Positions 17,315 to 25,634 of a DNA stretch of 64,000 nt are shown here, piece after piece (position 1 is the stretch's first letter; every line of letters starts with the position of its first letter). Below the pieces are notes generated by a model. That model was not told the DNA's origin and did not search any database. It saw only the letters and a list, made by a program, of their open reading frames with translations. Made by a program: the position numbers and the translations under genes. Source of the DNA: Rhodospirillaceae bacterium (GTDB lineage: Bacteria; Pseudomonadota; Alphaproteobacteria; DSM-16000; Inquilinaceae); contig JACKIH010000003.1 in NCBI GenBank assembly GCA_020638575.1, positions 1,717,501 through 1,781,500 of the forward strand, written 5' to 3'.

Positions 17315-17387
17315 CCGGCCCGTTCCCCCGCCCGGCCCCCCAGGAAATCCTACGCGTCCGTTGATGGCCGGGTGGGGAGCGGGCCGG
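17315..17387. terminator. Long inverted repeat between the SorC regulator and xylB
   Basis: Arms at 17315-17337 and 17366-17387 pair over about 22 bases with one mismatch and one bulge around a 28-base loop. The structure starts 23 bases after the regulator stop on the minus strand. It has no T-run. It could be a terminator or processing hairpin that lowers xylB transcription. The arm nearest the regulator stop belongs to a short repeat that recurs after the ABC ATPase gene. Confidence 0.5.
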
Positions 17388-17394
17388 AACCGTC
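17366..17394 (-). repeat. 3'-untranslated repeat element, copy A
   Basis: On the minus strand this element begins with GACGGTTCCGG and ends with ACCCGGCC, starting 15 bases after the SorC regulator stop. It matches copy B (25564-25593) at 26 of 30 aligned positions in the same orientation relative to the preceding gene. Confidence 0.55.
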
Positions 17395-17409
17395 TTGAAA
17401 ACGGGCCTC

Positions 17410-18363
17410 TCAGCCTTCGATCAGGCGCTGCGCCGTTGCCTCGTCGGTCACCAGGGCGTTGATGTAGCCTGCAGCCAGTACCGCCCGCAGGATCGGCACC
17501 TTGTGGGCCCCGCCGGAGATCGCCACGGTGTGGCCGATGTGGCGCAGGCCGTCCGGTGCCATGGCCATGGCGCGGCGGTTGAGCGGGTGGTCGACCTCGC
17601 GCCCCTCGGCGTCGAGGAAGTGGGCCAGCACGTCGCCCACGGCCCCCGCCGCGCGCAACTCGTCCACCACCGAGGCGACCGTGTCGACCCGGCACAGCAG
17701 CGACTGGCCCGACAGGTCACCGACGCTGATCACCGCCAGGTCGGCGGCCAGCGCCCTCTCCTGCACCTGGCGCAGCGGGTCGGTGGCCAGCAGCGCCTGG
17801 CGCACCGCGGCGTCCTCCACATAGATCGGGGCTGCCAAGTGCAGGCTTTCCGCGCCGAACGCCTCGGCATAGCGCGAGGCCAGCTCGAAGGTGTTGTGCG
17901 AGGACCCGCGGGTGAGCCCGCCCATCAGCGACACCACCGTCATCCCCGGCATGGGCGGGCTGCGCAGCACGTTGACGCATTGCCCGAGCGTCTGGCCCCA
18001 GCCGACGCCCAGCGTCATCCCCGGCCGGGCCAGCGACGCCACATAGCCGGCGGCGGCATGGCCGATGGATTGCTGCAGGGTTTCCGGGTCGTCGGGCACC
18101 GGCGCCACCACCGCTTCCACCAGGCCGTAGCGGGTGACCAGCGCGTGCTCCAGTTCCACCGCGCGGGCGAAGGGGGAGTGGATCTCCACCCGTACCATGC
18201 CGTCCGCCCGGCAGGCCGCGAGGATGCGGTTGACCCGCGCGCGGGTGAGCCCCAGCCGGTTGGAGATCTCCTGCTGCGTCAACCCGCCGACGAAATAGTA
18301 CCAGGCGATGCGGGCGCGCCGCTGCTCGGCTGCCTGGTCGCTATCGCTGTGGGGCGCGGCCAT
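17410..18363 (-). CDS. SorC-family sugar-responsive transcriptional regulator
   Basis: A 317-residue regulator. The helix-turn-helix is at residues about 28-49 (GLTQQEISNRLGLTRARV), followed by the large SorC sugar-phosphate-binding domain with GVGWGQTLGQCVN, VVSLMGGLTRG and VAISGGAHKVPIL. The architecture and length match EryD and DeoR/SorC polyol regulators, which respond to phosphorylated sugars. It starts 9 bp after the TIM-barrel isomerase gene and is co-transcribed with the transporter genes it likely controls. A good candidate operator is the 24-bp inverted repeat at 24380-24403 between the operon start and the ATPase gene. Confidence 0.88.
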   Translation of the reverse strand: MAAPHSDSDQAAEQRRARIAWYYFVGGLTQQEISNRLGLTRARVNRILAACRADGMVRVEIHSPFARAVELEHALVTRYGLVEAVVAPVPDDPETLQQSIGHAAAGYVASLARPGMTLGVGWGQTLGQCVNVLRSPPMPGMTVVSLMGGLTRGSSHNTFELASRYAEAFGAESLHLAAPIYVEDAAVRQALLATDPLRQVQERALAADLAVISVGDLSGQSLLCRVDTVASVVDELRAAGAVGDVLAHFLDAEGREVDHPLNRRAMAMAPDGLRHIGHTVAISGGAHKVPILRAVLAAGYINALVTDEATAQRLIEG

Positions 18364-18372
18364 GGCGGCGCG

Positions 18373-19263
18373 TCACGCAAAGGCCGGCGCACAGGCATTC
18401 ACCGTGCGCTTGATGTCGTCGAGCACCTGCTCGTTGGTCCATTCGAAGGGGTAGAACACTTCCAGGAACACCGGCGTGTCGCCCAGCCCGCAGGCGCGCA
18501 TTTCCGCCGCCGCGTCGGCCGGGTCGACGATGCCGTCTTGGTGGGTGAAGCCCCAGTGGCGGTCGAGCGTGCCGTCGGTCTGCTGAAGCTGCACCTGGCC
18601 GATATGCGCCTTCAGGGCCTCCAGCCAGGGCCGGGTGACGGCCTGGTTGCCGTAGAGCGGCCGGTAGAGCGCATGGCCCCAATCGAAGCAGTACTGCACC
18701 GGCACCGCAGTGGTGCCCGCCAGGTCCTCGGCCATCTGCACCGCACCGTCGATCGACCAGGGGAACTCGCGGGTGAGCGGGGTGGGTTCCACCAGCAGCG
18801 CACCGAGGCCGCGCGCCTTGGCGTGGTCGGACAGCCCGCGCAGGTCATCCAGCAGGCCGTGATAGCGGCGCTCCCGCACCTGTTCGTCCGCCGCATCGGC
18901 CGGGCTCAGCGCCCCGGCCGGGCCACCCACCGCGACGACCCCGAGGTCCGCCGCGAAGTCGATGGCGTTGCGGTACCATTGGCGGGCCGCCACGCGGCCT
19001 TCCTCGGTGGGATGGAGGAGCTGGTTATAGGTGTAGTGGGCGAGCCCGACGAAGGCGCTGTGCAGCATCAGCCCTTCGGACGCGCAGGCGCGGCGGATGC
19101 GGGCGGCCAGGCTGGCGCGCAGGTCCGCCGGCCACCACGGATCGACGATGTCGAAGCTGAACTGGGCGACCGTCAGCCCCAGTTCGTGGCGCACCACGGC
19201 GGCCCAGGCTTCCGGCTCCACCCAGCGCTTCACCGCAAAGGACAGGTTGGTTCCGAAGATCAT
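18373..19263 (-). CDS. Sugar-phosphate isomerase/epimerase, xylose isomerase-like TIM barrel
   Basis: A 296-residue TIM-barrel protein of the AP endonuclease 2 superfamily. Likely metal ligands are the glutamate in LLVEPTPL, the aspartate in YCFDWGHAL, the polar residues in HIGQVQLQQTDG and the glutamate near the end in FLEVFYPF. Members interconvert ketoses or ketose phosphates; EryC and LerI in erythritol and threitol breakdown belong to this superfamily. Adjacency to an EryD-like SorC regulator and an ABC polyol transporter fits a tetrulose or pentulose isomerase. GGGAGGG lies 5 bases before the ATG. The exact reaction is unknown. Confidence 0.78.
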   Translation of the reverse strand: MIFGTNLSFAVKRWVEPEAWAAVVRHELGLTVAQFSFDIVDPWWPADLRASLAARIRRACASEGLMLHSAFVGLAHYTYNQLLHPTEEGRVAARQWYRNAIDFAADLGVVAVGGPAGALSPADAADEQVRERRYHGLLDDLRGLSDHAKARGLGALLVEPTPLTREFPWSIDGAVQMAEDLAGTTAVPVQYCFDWGHALYRPLYGNQAVTRPWLEALKAHIGQVQLQQTDGTLDRHWGFTHQDGIVDPADAAAEMRACGLGDTPVFLEVFYPFEWTNEQVLDDIKRTVNACAPAFA

Positions 19264-19303
19264 GTGATCCCTCCCGTCATGCCCGGCCGGGATGCGCGCG
19301 CGA

Positions 19304-20164
19304 TCACTTGGTCGCCCCCATGGTCAGGCCGCGAACGAGCTGGCGCGACACGATCATGGCGAAGATGATCACCGGCAGCACGATCATCGTGCCGGTGGCC
19401 ATGATCTCTCCCCACGGCAGTTCGTACCCGCTCATGAAGCTTGTGGCGGCCACCGGCGCGGTATGGGTTTCCGAGCGCGTCAGCACCAGGGCGTAGAGCA
19501 GCTCGTTCCACGAGAAGATGAACGAGAAGATCGCCGACACCGCCACACCCGGTGCCCCCAGGGGCAGGTAGAGCCGCCAGAAGATGGTGAACTCCGAAGC
19601 GCCTTCCAGCCGTGCCGCCTCGGCCAGTTCCACCGGCACCGATTTGAACTGGTCGGCACAGATCCACACCACGATGGGCAGGTTGAAGGTGAGGTAGACC
19701 AGGATCAGCACCAGGAGCGAGTTGATGAGGTCCAGCTCGCGGGCCAAGAGGAAGATCGGCAGGGCCAACACGATGGGGCTCACCATGCGGTTGGTGATGA
19801 ACCAGAACCACAGCTCGCCCTTGGCCTTGAACTCGTAGCGCGCCAACGCGTAGGCGGCGGGCGTGCCCAGCGCCAGCGCCAGCGTGGTCGTCGACGCCGC
19901 GACGATGATGGAGTTGAGCAGGCTGGAGCCGACGCCGTGGTTGTCCAGCGCCTCCCAGTAATGGTCGAGCGTCGGCGTGAACCAGAACAGCGGCGGACTG
20001 GCCATCACGTCGGTCGCTTCCTTCAGGCTGCTCACCACCATCCAGTAGAAGGGGAACAGACAGGCGCAGATGACGACGATGAGGCCCACCACCTGGATCC
20101 AGGCGACACGCGGGCGCCGCTTGCCCGCGGCTGGCGTTCGGCCGTAAACCGCCGGGGCGCTCAT
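19304..20164 (-). CDS. Carbohydrate ABC transporter permease (MalG type)
   Basis: A 286-residue inner-membrane permease with six predicted helices. The cytoplasmic EAA loop reads LAEAARLEGASEFTIFWRLY near residues 180-200, the site that docks the ATPase. It belongs to the CUT1 family together with the neighbouring permease. Its ATG overlaps the stop of the upstream permease gene (ATGA), so the two are translationally coupled. Substrate specificity cannot be read, but the surrounding dehydrogenase, xylulokinase and isomerase genes suggest a polyol or pentose. Confidence 0.9.
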   Translation of the reverse strand: MSAPAVYGRTPAAGKRRPRVAWIQVVGLIVVICACLFPFYWMVVSSLKEATDVMASPPLFWFTPTLDHYWEALDNHGVGSSLLNSIIVAASTTTLALALGTPAAYALARYEFKAKGELWFWFITNRMVSPIVLALPIFLLARELDLINSLLVLILVYLTFNLPIVVWICADQFKSVPVELAEAARLEGASEFTIFWRLYLPLGAPGVAVSAIFSFIFSWNELLYALVLTRSETHTAPVAATSFMSGYELPWGEIMATGTMIVLPVIIFAMIVSRQLVRGLTMGATK

Positions 20165-21177
20165 TGCTGCACCTCCTGGTAGACGACGCGGATATAAAGG
20201 CGCGACAGGATGATCGTGAGGACCAGGAGCAGGATCGCCTGGGCCGATGCCGCCCCCTGGTCGAACACCCTAAAGCCGATGCGCTGGATGTAGACGCTGA
20301 CCAGCTCCGTCGCCGCCCCCGGGCCGCCGCGGGTCATCGTGAAGATCATGTCGAACAGCTTCAGGATGTCGGCGGTGCGCAGGATCAAGATCGCCGTCAG
20401 TCCCGGCAGCAGGTAGGGAAGCTGTACGTGGCGCAGGATGGAGGTCCAGTTCTTGGTTTCCAGCCGGGCCGCCTCCTCCACCTCGTTGGGCACCATGGTC
20501 AGCCCGGCCAGGAACACCAGCGCGCAGAACGGCGTCCACTGCCAGATGTCCATCAGCGCCACGGCCACATAGGCCATGTCGGCGTCGCCCAGCCACTCGA
20601 TGGGTCCGAACCCCAACTGCGCGGCCATGTAGTTGACGATGCCGGCGTCGCGGTTGAACAGCAGGCGGCCGATCAGACCGACCACGGCATAGGTGGTGGC
20701 CATGGGCACCACCAGCGACAGCCGCGTCAACGTCTTCAGGAAGCCGACGCCGGGTTTGTGCAGCAAGAGTGCTATGCCCATGCCCAGCAGCACCTGGATG
20801 GGCAGCACGGTGACGAGGAAGCCGATGGTGCGGATCATGGCGTCCTGGAAGGACGAGTCGGTCAGCACGTCGGCGTAGTTGTCGAACCAGATGAAGGGAT
20901 GGCCGCCGCGGGTGCGCGTCAGGTTATAGCTGCGAAAGGAGTTCACCAGGGCGAACAGCAGCGGAAAGATGCCGATGGCCAGCAGGGCGGCCACCGCCGG
21001 GGCGACGAACCAGGCGGGCGTCCAGCGGCCGATGCGCCCGCCGCGCAGGCGTGGTTTGGCGGCGGCTTTGGCCTGCATCCCAGCCTCGGCCTGTGCCGCG
21101 TCGGGCGGATCGCGCTTCGCCAGGTCCGGTCCCGCCGCCGATGGTGTGCGCTTGCTGAGGTCCGGTCCCGCGGCCAT
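20161..21177 (-). CDS. Carbohydrate ABC transporter permease (MalF type)
   Basis: A 338-residue permease with six predicted helices after a cytoplasmic N-terminus. The EAA loop is VEEAARLETKNWTSILRHVQ. The N-terminal 33 residues are polar and contain a duplicated AGPDL-KR segment; a second start at residue 34 is possible and would remove it. The gene starts 5 bp after the SIS isomerase stop and overlaps the following permease by four bases. It forms the CUT1 channel with the MalG-type partner. The duplicated N-terminal segment is unusual for the family. Confidence 0.88.
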   Translation of the reverse strand: MAAGPDLSKRTPSAAGPDLAKRDPPDAAQAEAGMQAKAAAKPRLRGGRIGRWTPAWFVAPAVAALLAIGIFPLLFALVNSFRSYNLTRTRGGHPFIWFDNYADVLTDSSFQDAMIRTIGFLVTVLPIQVLLGMGIALLLHKPGVGFLKTLTRLSLVVPMATTYAVVGLIGRLLFNRDAGIVNYMAAQLGFGPIEWLGDADMAYVAVALMDIWQWTPFCALVFLAGLTMVPNEVEEAARLETKNWTSILRHVQLPYLLPGLTAILILRTADILKLFDMIFTMTRGGPGAATELVSVYIQRIGFRVFDQGAASAQAILLLVLTIILSRLYIRVVYQEVQQ

Positions 21178-21182
21178 GGCCC

Positions 21183-21749
21183 CTATTCCAGGTTGGTGTG
21201 GCGGCTGCGCATCCCCTCGGCGGTCGTCGCCAGGCGGTCGCGCAGCATCAAGATGAGCACCTCGAACACCACATATTGCGCCCCTTCGTAGAGGCTGCCC
21301 ATGGGCAGCACCGAGGTGGCGGCAGCCCCGGTGTCGTCGGCCATGGTCTGGGCGGGAATGTGCAGCACCACATCGGCCGCCTGGGGGGCGGCACCGCCGG
21401 GCTGGGCAGTCACCACCGCCACCTGGGCCCCGTCGCGCCTGGCCACGCCCATCAACGCCGACACCGTGGAGAAATCGCCCGGCCCGGCGCTGACGATCAA
21501 AAGATCGCCGGGGCCGACCGGCGGCGTCGTCATGTCGCCGACCATGTGGGCGTCCAGGCCCAGATGGAAGAGGCGCATGCAGAAGCCCTTGATCTGCAGC
21601 CCTTCGCGGCCGACGCCGTAAAGCGCGATGCGCTTGGCTGCGGCCACCGCATCGAGGAAGGGGGCGACCGCGGCCTCATCCATGCCGGCGGCCACGCCGC
21701 CCAGGTCCCGGATGGCGGCCGCGGCCAGTTCGCGAAATCGGTCTTTCAT
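21183..21749 (-). CDS. SIS-domain sugar isomerase, 6-phospho-3-hexuloisomerase-like
   Basis: A 188-residue single SIS domain. It opens with a helix, then IALYGVGREGLQIKGFCMRL forms the sugar-phosphate loop, DLLIVSAGPGDFSTVSAL the second loop, and PMGSLYEGAQYVVFEVLILM the C-terminal helix typical of 6-phospho-3-hexuloisomerases. True hexuloisomerases act with hexulose-phosphate synthase, which is absent here, so the job in this operon may be isomerisation of another 3-ketose phosphate. The gene lies between the binding protein and the permeases. Such SIS genes within ABC polyol operons have no assigned role that I know of. Confidence 0.75.
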   Translation of the reverse strand: MKDRFRELAAAAIRDLGGVAAGMDEAAVAPFLDAVAAAKRIALYGVGREGLQIKGFCMRLFHLGLDAHMVGDMTTPPVGPGDLLIVSAGPGDFSTVSALMGVARRDGAQVAVVTAQPGGAAPQAADVVLHIPAQTMADDTGAAATSVLPMGSLYEGAQYVVFEVLILMLRDRLATTAEGMRSRHTNLE

Positions 21750-21829
21750 GACCCTGATCCCGGAAAACAGCCGAACGGACGGCGCAGGCGCCCGGCAGCA
21801 CGCAGCCGCCGGACGCCCGCTCCCCTGTC

Positions 21830-23173
21830 CTACTGGAGCAGCTCGCGCGAGCCGTCGTAGTAGCCCTCGGCGTCCAGGATCTCTTCCATGCGGCTGCCGA
21901 TCTCCTCGGCACCGTCGGCGATGGAGACGTCACCCAGCATCATGCGGGTGCCCCACTCGGCGATGATGTCCGACAGTTCCGGCCACGCCGGGAAGCGCGG
22001 GCGGAATTCCGGCACGCCGGCCTGCCAGCTTTCCACCATGGGGTCGACGAACATGTAGGTCTCGCGGATGTCCGGCTCCTCATAGATGGAGGTACGGCCA
22101 CTGACGCCGCCGGCTTCCACGTAGTCCCGCGCGATCGCTTCGGAGGTGGCCCACTGGATGAACAGCCAGGTGGCCGCCTGCTCTTCCTCGCTCGACTGGC
22201 TCGCCACCGCCAGCGAGAAGCCGCCCAGCGCCGGCAGCCGGCCGGCCGGGCCCGAAGGCTCGGGCGCCACGCCCAGGCAGTCGACGATGGTGGAGGACGC
22301 CGGATCGACCAGGGTGGAGTAGAACGCGGACCATTCGGTGATCATGGCCGCCTGGCCCTGGGCCAGCGCGTTCACCGCTTCGGCATGGTCGTAGGAAACG
22401 ATGCCCGGCGGCATGTAGGCCATCAGGTCCTGGCGGAACTGCAGGCCCGCCTGGCTTTCGTCGGACAGCAGGTTGGAGTGGAAGGTGTCGTCGAGCAGCG
22501 AGCCGCCGAACGGCCACAGCACGCGCATGAAGCTGTCGGCCGACTGGGTTTCGCCGCGCAGCGACTGCAGGGCGAACGCGTACTGGTCCTCCTCGGGGTG
22601 GGTCAGCGCCGGGCCGTATTCGTTGAGCAGCGCGTCCCAGGTCTCCGGCGGGCCGTCGAAGCCGGCCTCTTCCAGCATGCAGCGGTTGTAGAACAGCAGG
22701 CCGGAGTAGTTGTCGAACGGCAGGCCGTAGACCTCGCCGCCCCACGACCCGAAGGCTTCCAGCAGCAGCGGGAAGAAGCCGTCCAGGTTCAGTTCGGGAT
22801 CGGTCAGGTCGGGGTTGTCGGTGAAGGTGGAGATGGGAACGACCCAGCCGTTTTCGGCGAACTCGCCGATCCACACCAGGTCGACCAGCACCACGTCGAT
22901 GTCGCCGCCCGCGGTGAAGTCGAGCACCTGGCGCTCGCGGCTGTTTTCGTAGGGCAGGATCTCGTAGTTGACGGTGATCCCGGTGGCTTCCTCGAACGCC
23001 GGCAGCAGCTCGATGATGGCGCGATAGCCCGGACGGTCGAGGAAGATCGCGTCGATGGTGGTGCCGGCATAGGGTTCGGCGGCACCCTCCAGGGTCCAGT
23101 CCTGGGCGAGCGCGGACCCGGCGGTCGCGGTCAGGGCCAGGCCGGCGATGCCGGACAGAAGTGCGGTCTTCAT
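21830..23173 (-). CDS. ABC transporter sugar/polyol-binding protein
   Basis: A 447-residue periplasmic solute-binding protein of family 1. Residues 1-23 are a Sec signal (ending GSALAQ). The family start ATGITVNYEILPYENSRERQ and YGLPFDNYSGLLFYN are similar to sorbitol/mannitol-binding proteins. GGGAGGA is 9 bases before the chosen ATG. It follows the dehydrogenase gene by 51 bp. The acidic, tryptophan-containing mature protein is secreted to the periplasm to deliver ligand to the two permeases. Confidence 0.9.
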   Translation of the reverse strand: MKTALLSGIAGLALTATAGSALAQDWTLEGAAEPYAGTTIDAIFLDRPGYRAIIELLPAFEEATGITVNYEILPYENSRERQVLDFTAGGDIDVVLVDLVWIGEFAENGWVVPISTFTDNPDLTDPELNLDGFFPLLLEAFGSWGGEVYGLPFDNYSGLLFYNRCMLEEAGFDGPPETWDALLNEYGPALTHPEEDQYAFALQSLRGETQSADSFMRVLWPFGGSLLDDTFHSNLLSDESQAGLQFRQDLMAYMPPGIVSYDHAEAVNALAQGQAAMITEWSAFYSTLVDPASSTIVDCLGVAPEPSGPAGRLPALGGFSLAVASQSSEEEQAATWLFIQWATSEAIARDYVEAGGVSGRTSIYEEPDIRETYMFVDPMVESWQAGVPEFRPRFPAWPELSDIIAEWGTRMMLGDVSIADGAEEIGSRMEEILDAEGYYDGSRELLQ

Positions 23174-23224
23174 GGTGCAACGTCCTCCCAAAGTGGTGGC
23201 CGAGTTGCCGGCCGTGGTGTTGGT

Positions 23225-24271
23225 TCAGGCACGCCCCGGTGGCGCGATGTGCGACGCATCGGGGTAGAGCAGCGCCTTGACGCTGCCGTCGTCGCAGCGC
23301 GACAGCATGTCGAACGCCCGCGGTGCCTCGTCGAGCACCAGGCGGTGGCTGATCATCCGATCGACATCGACCTTGCCGTCCGCGACGAGTGCGATGGCGG
23401 CGGGATAGACATCGCCCATCCGCCGCGAGAACTGGATGGTGAGTTCGCGCCGCCGCGTGGCGGACGCCGTCAGCCCGTAGTGATCGCCGTCGGGGATGCC
23501 GACCAGGACGACGCGCCCGGCGATGGCGGCGGCACCCACCGCGTCCTCGAACCCGGCGGGCGAATTGGTGGCTTCGATCACCAGATCGCAGCCGCGGCCC
23601 TGGGTGATGTCGCGCACCACCTCCAGGTCCGACCCCGCGGCATCGGCACCATAGGTGCGCGCCAGCTCCGCCCGGTGGGCGACGGGGTCGACGGCGATGA
23701 TGCGGCCCACCGCGTGCAGGCGCACCAGGGCCAGGCACAGTAGGCCGATGGGCCCGCAGCCGAGGATCGCCACATCTTCCAGCAGGCGCGGCCGGGCGTG
23801 GCGCAGCGCGTGCACGGCGACGCCCAGCGGCTCCAGCATCACCGCCTGCTCCGCCGTCATCCCCGGCGGCAGGGCGAACACCTGTTCCGGCGACACCCAG
23901 ATCTTCTCCGTCATGGCGCCGTCGTAGGGCGGTGCGCCGGTGAAGCGGACATTGGGGCAGATGTTGGGACGGCCGGCGCGGCAGAACTCGCACTGGCCGC
24001 ACGGAAGGGCCGGATCGACGGCCACCAGGGCACCCTTGGCCAGGCCCCTCTGCGGCACGTCCTCGGTCAGCCAGCCGGCGAATTCGTGGCCCGGAACGAA
24101 GGGCTCCTTGATGGTGGCCGACCCGATGCCGCCATCCTTGTAGTAGTGGAGATCGCTGCCGCAGATACCGATGGCGGCGACATCGAGGCCGACCGTCTCG
24201 CTCCGGGGCTTGGCACTGTATGCGGCGATGCGTACGTCACGTACGCCGTGCAGGCTTACGGCTCTGCCCAC
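23225..24271 (-). CDS. Zinc-dependent polyol dehydrogenase (MDR superfamily)
   Basis: A 348-residue medium-chain dehydrogenase. Catalytic zinc ligands are C37 (GICGSD) and H62-E63 (GHEFAG); structural zinc cysteines are C91, C94, C97 and C105. The Rossmann loop is ILGCGPIGLLCL with an acidic residue in IIAVDP that favours NAD. Closest group by pattern is sorbitol/xylitol/L-idonate dehydrogenase. A GTG start preceded by GGGGGA is chosen because the N-terminus then reads GRAVSLHG as in the family. It is first in the eight-gene operon and would oxidise the imported polyol to a ketose. Confidence 0.87.
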   Translation of the reverse strand: MGRAVSLHGVRDVRIAAYSAKPRSETVGLDVAAIGICGSDLHYYKDGGIGSATIKEPFVPGHEFAGWLTEDVPQRGLAKGALVAVDPALPCGQCEFCRAGRPNICPNVRFTGAPPYDGAMTEKIWVSPEQVFALPPGMTAEQAVMLEPLGVAVHALRHARPRLLEDVAILGCGPIGLLCLALVRLHAVGRIIAVDPVAHRAELARTYGADAAGSDLEVVRDITQGRGCDLVIEATNSPAGFEDAVGAAAIAGRVVLVGIPDGDHYGLTASATRRRELTIQFSRRMGDVYPAAIALVADGKVDVDRMISHRLVLDEAPRAFDMLSRCDDGSVKALLYPDASHIAPPGRA

Positions 24272-24379
24272 GTTCGTCCATCCCCCATCGCGACCCGCGC
24301 TTGGACGCCCAGGCTGGCACCGGCGGATCGTTCCTTGTTACCCATGAGTCAACTGGACGGACAGGTCTGCGTCAAGCAT

Positions 24380-24403
24380 ATTTGTAACGTCGACAGTACA
24401 AAT
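24380..24403. promoter_or_regulatory. 24-bp inverted repeat, likely operator of the polyol operon
   Basis: Half-sites ATTTGTA (24380-24386) and TACAAAT (24397-24403) flank a GTCGAC core; overall 10 of 12 positions per half are symmetric. It lies in the 186-bp space between the divergent dehydrogenase operon and the ABC ATPase gene, in an AT-richer patch. The SorC regulator of this operon is the most likely binder, by inference. Confidence 0.65.
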
Positions 24404-24457
24404 GTCGCAGCCGCGCATGCGTGAAACAGGCGGCACAAGTGGGAGGACCAGACGGCG

Positions 24458-25549
24458 ATGGCCGGATTGCGAATCGAGGGCGTGTCGAAATCCTTCGGCC
24501 GCCAGCGCGTGCTCAAGGGGATCGATCTCTCCGTCGCGGACCAGGAATTCGTGGTCTTCGTCGGCCCGTCGGGCTGCGGCAAGTCCACCCTCCTGCGCAT
24601 CATCGCGGGCCTGGAAGAGCACGAGGACGGCCAGGTCTTCCTCGACGACACCGACATCACCGACTTCCAGCCGGCAGACCGCGGCGTCGCCATGGTGTTC
24701 CAGTCCTACGCCCTGTTCCCGCACATGACGGTGGCGGGCAACATGTCGTTCGGCCTCCGGCTGTCCGGCACCCCGACGGCGGAAATCCGCCAGCGGGTGG
24801 AGAAGGCCGCGCGCATCCTGCAGATCGACGACCTGCTCGACCGCAAGCCGCGCCAGCTTTCCGGCGGCCAACGCCAGCGCGTCGCCATCGGCCGCGCCAT
24901 CGTGCGCCAGCCCAAGATCTTCCTGTTCGACGAGCCGCTGTCGAACCTGGACGCGGCCCTGCGCGTGGAGATGCGCATCGAACTGGCGCGCCTGCGCGAC
25001 GAACTGCGCACCACCATGATCTACGTGACCCACGACCAGGTGGAGGCGATGACGCTGGCCGACCGCATCGTCATTCTCCACCAGGGCCGCATCGAGCAGA
25101 TCGGCACGCCCTTGGATGTCTATCGGTCGCCGCAGACCCAGTTCGTGGCGGAATTCATCGGCTCGCCCAAGATGAACATCGTGGAAGGCACGCTGCACAG
25201 TGCAGGGGCCAGCGGCGGCCAGGTGGTGGCCTTCGGCCATCCGGTCGCCATGGCCCGCAGCGGCGCCGACGGGTCAGCCGTACGTGTTGGCGTACGCCCG
25301 GAACGCATCCGCTTGGGCGCGGCCGGCGAATTCCCCATTCCCGCCACGGTGCGCTTCGCCGAGCACCTGGGCAGCCACCTGATCGCCCATGTGGAAGCCG
25401 GCGGGGCTGGCCAGCGCCGCCAGCTCTGCCAGGTCGCCATGGACGGCGAGTACGACCTGCCCAACGGGACCTCCGTCAGCCTCGATTTCCCGGCCGACGC
25501 CATCCACCTGTTCGATGAGCAGGGCCGGGTGATCCCCACCGCGGCGTGA
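24458..25549 (+). CDS. ABC transporter ATPase, UgpC/MsmK type
   Basis: A 363-residue CUT1 ATPase. Walker A is GPSGCGKST (residues 36-44), the signature LSGGQ is at 134-138, Walker B FLFDEP ends at 160, and YVTHD supplies the switch histidine. A C-terminal TOBE-type regulatory region follows from about residue 240. It is divergent from the operon encoding the matching permeases and binding protein and shares their control region, so the transporter is assembled from two transcripts. GGGAGGA lies about 10 bases before the ATG. A 3' element shared with the SorC gene follows the stop. Confidence 0.92.
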   Translation: MAGLRIEGVSKSFGRQRVLKGIDLSVADQEFVVFVGPSGCGKSTLLRIIAGLEEHEDGQVFLDDTDITDFQPADRGVAMVFQSYALFPHMTVAGNMSFGLRLSGTPTAEIRQRVEKAARILQIDDLLDRKPRQLSGGQRQRVAIGRAIVRQPKIFLFDEPLSNLDAALRVEMRIELARLRDELRTTMIYVTHDQVEAMTLADRIVILHQGRIEQIGTPLDVYRSPQTQFVAEFIGSPKMNIVEGTLHSAGASGGQVVAFGHPVAMARSGADGSAVRVGVRPERIRLGAAGEFPIPATVRFAEHLGSHLIAHVEAGGAGQRRQLCQVAMDGEYDLPNGTSVSLDFPADAIHLFDEQGRVIPTAA

Positions 25550-25563
25550 GCATTTGATGGTTT

Positions 25564-25593
25564 GACGGTCCCGGCCCTCTCCCCCGCCCGGCC
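25564..25593 (+). repeat. 3'-untranslated repeat element, copy B
   Basis: This element starts with GACGGTCCCGG and ends with GCCCGGCC, 14 bases after the ABC ATPase stop. It matches copy A after the SorC gene in sequence, orientation and distance from the stop codon. Confidence 0.55.
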
Positions 25594-25618
25594 ACCCCAT
25601 ATTTTACAATGGTTTGGG

Positions 25619-25632
25619 CAACCGGCCGGTTG
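25619..25632. repeat. 14-bp perfect palindrome
   Basis: CAACCGGCCGGTTG is fully self-complementary and lies two bases before the three-way-junction element, in the same gene-free space between convergent genes. Confidence 0.6.
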
Positions 25633-25634
25633 GG

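Noticed and set aside
24230..24246. 17-bp palindrome GCGTACGT-C-ACGTACGC in the first codons of the polyol dehydrogenase
   Set aside because: It is explained by Val-Arg codons (GVRDVR). A palindrome of this size is expected about once by chance in 64 kb, and the better operator candidate lies outside the gene.
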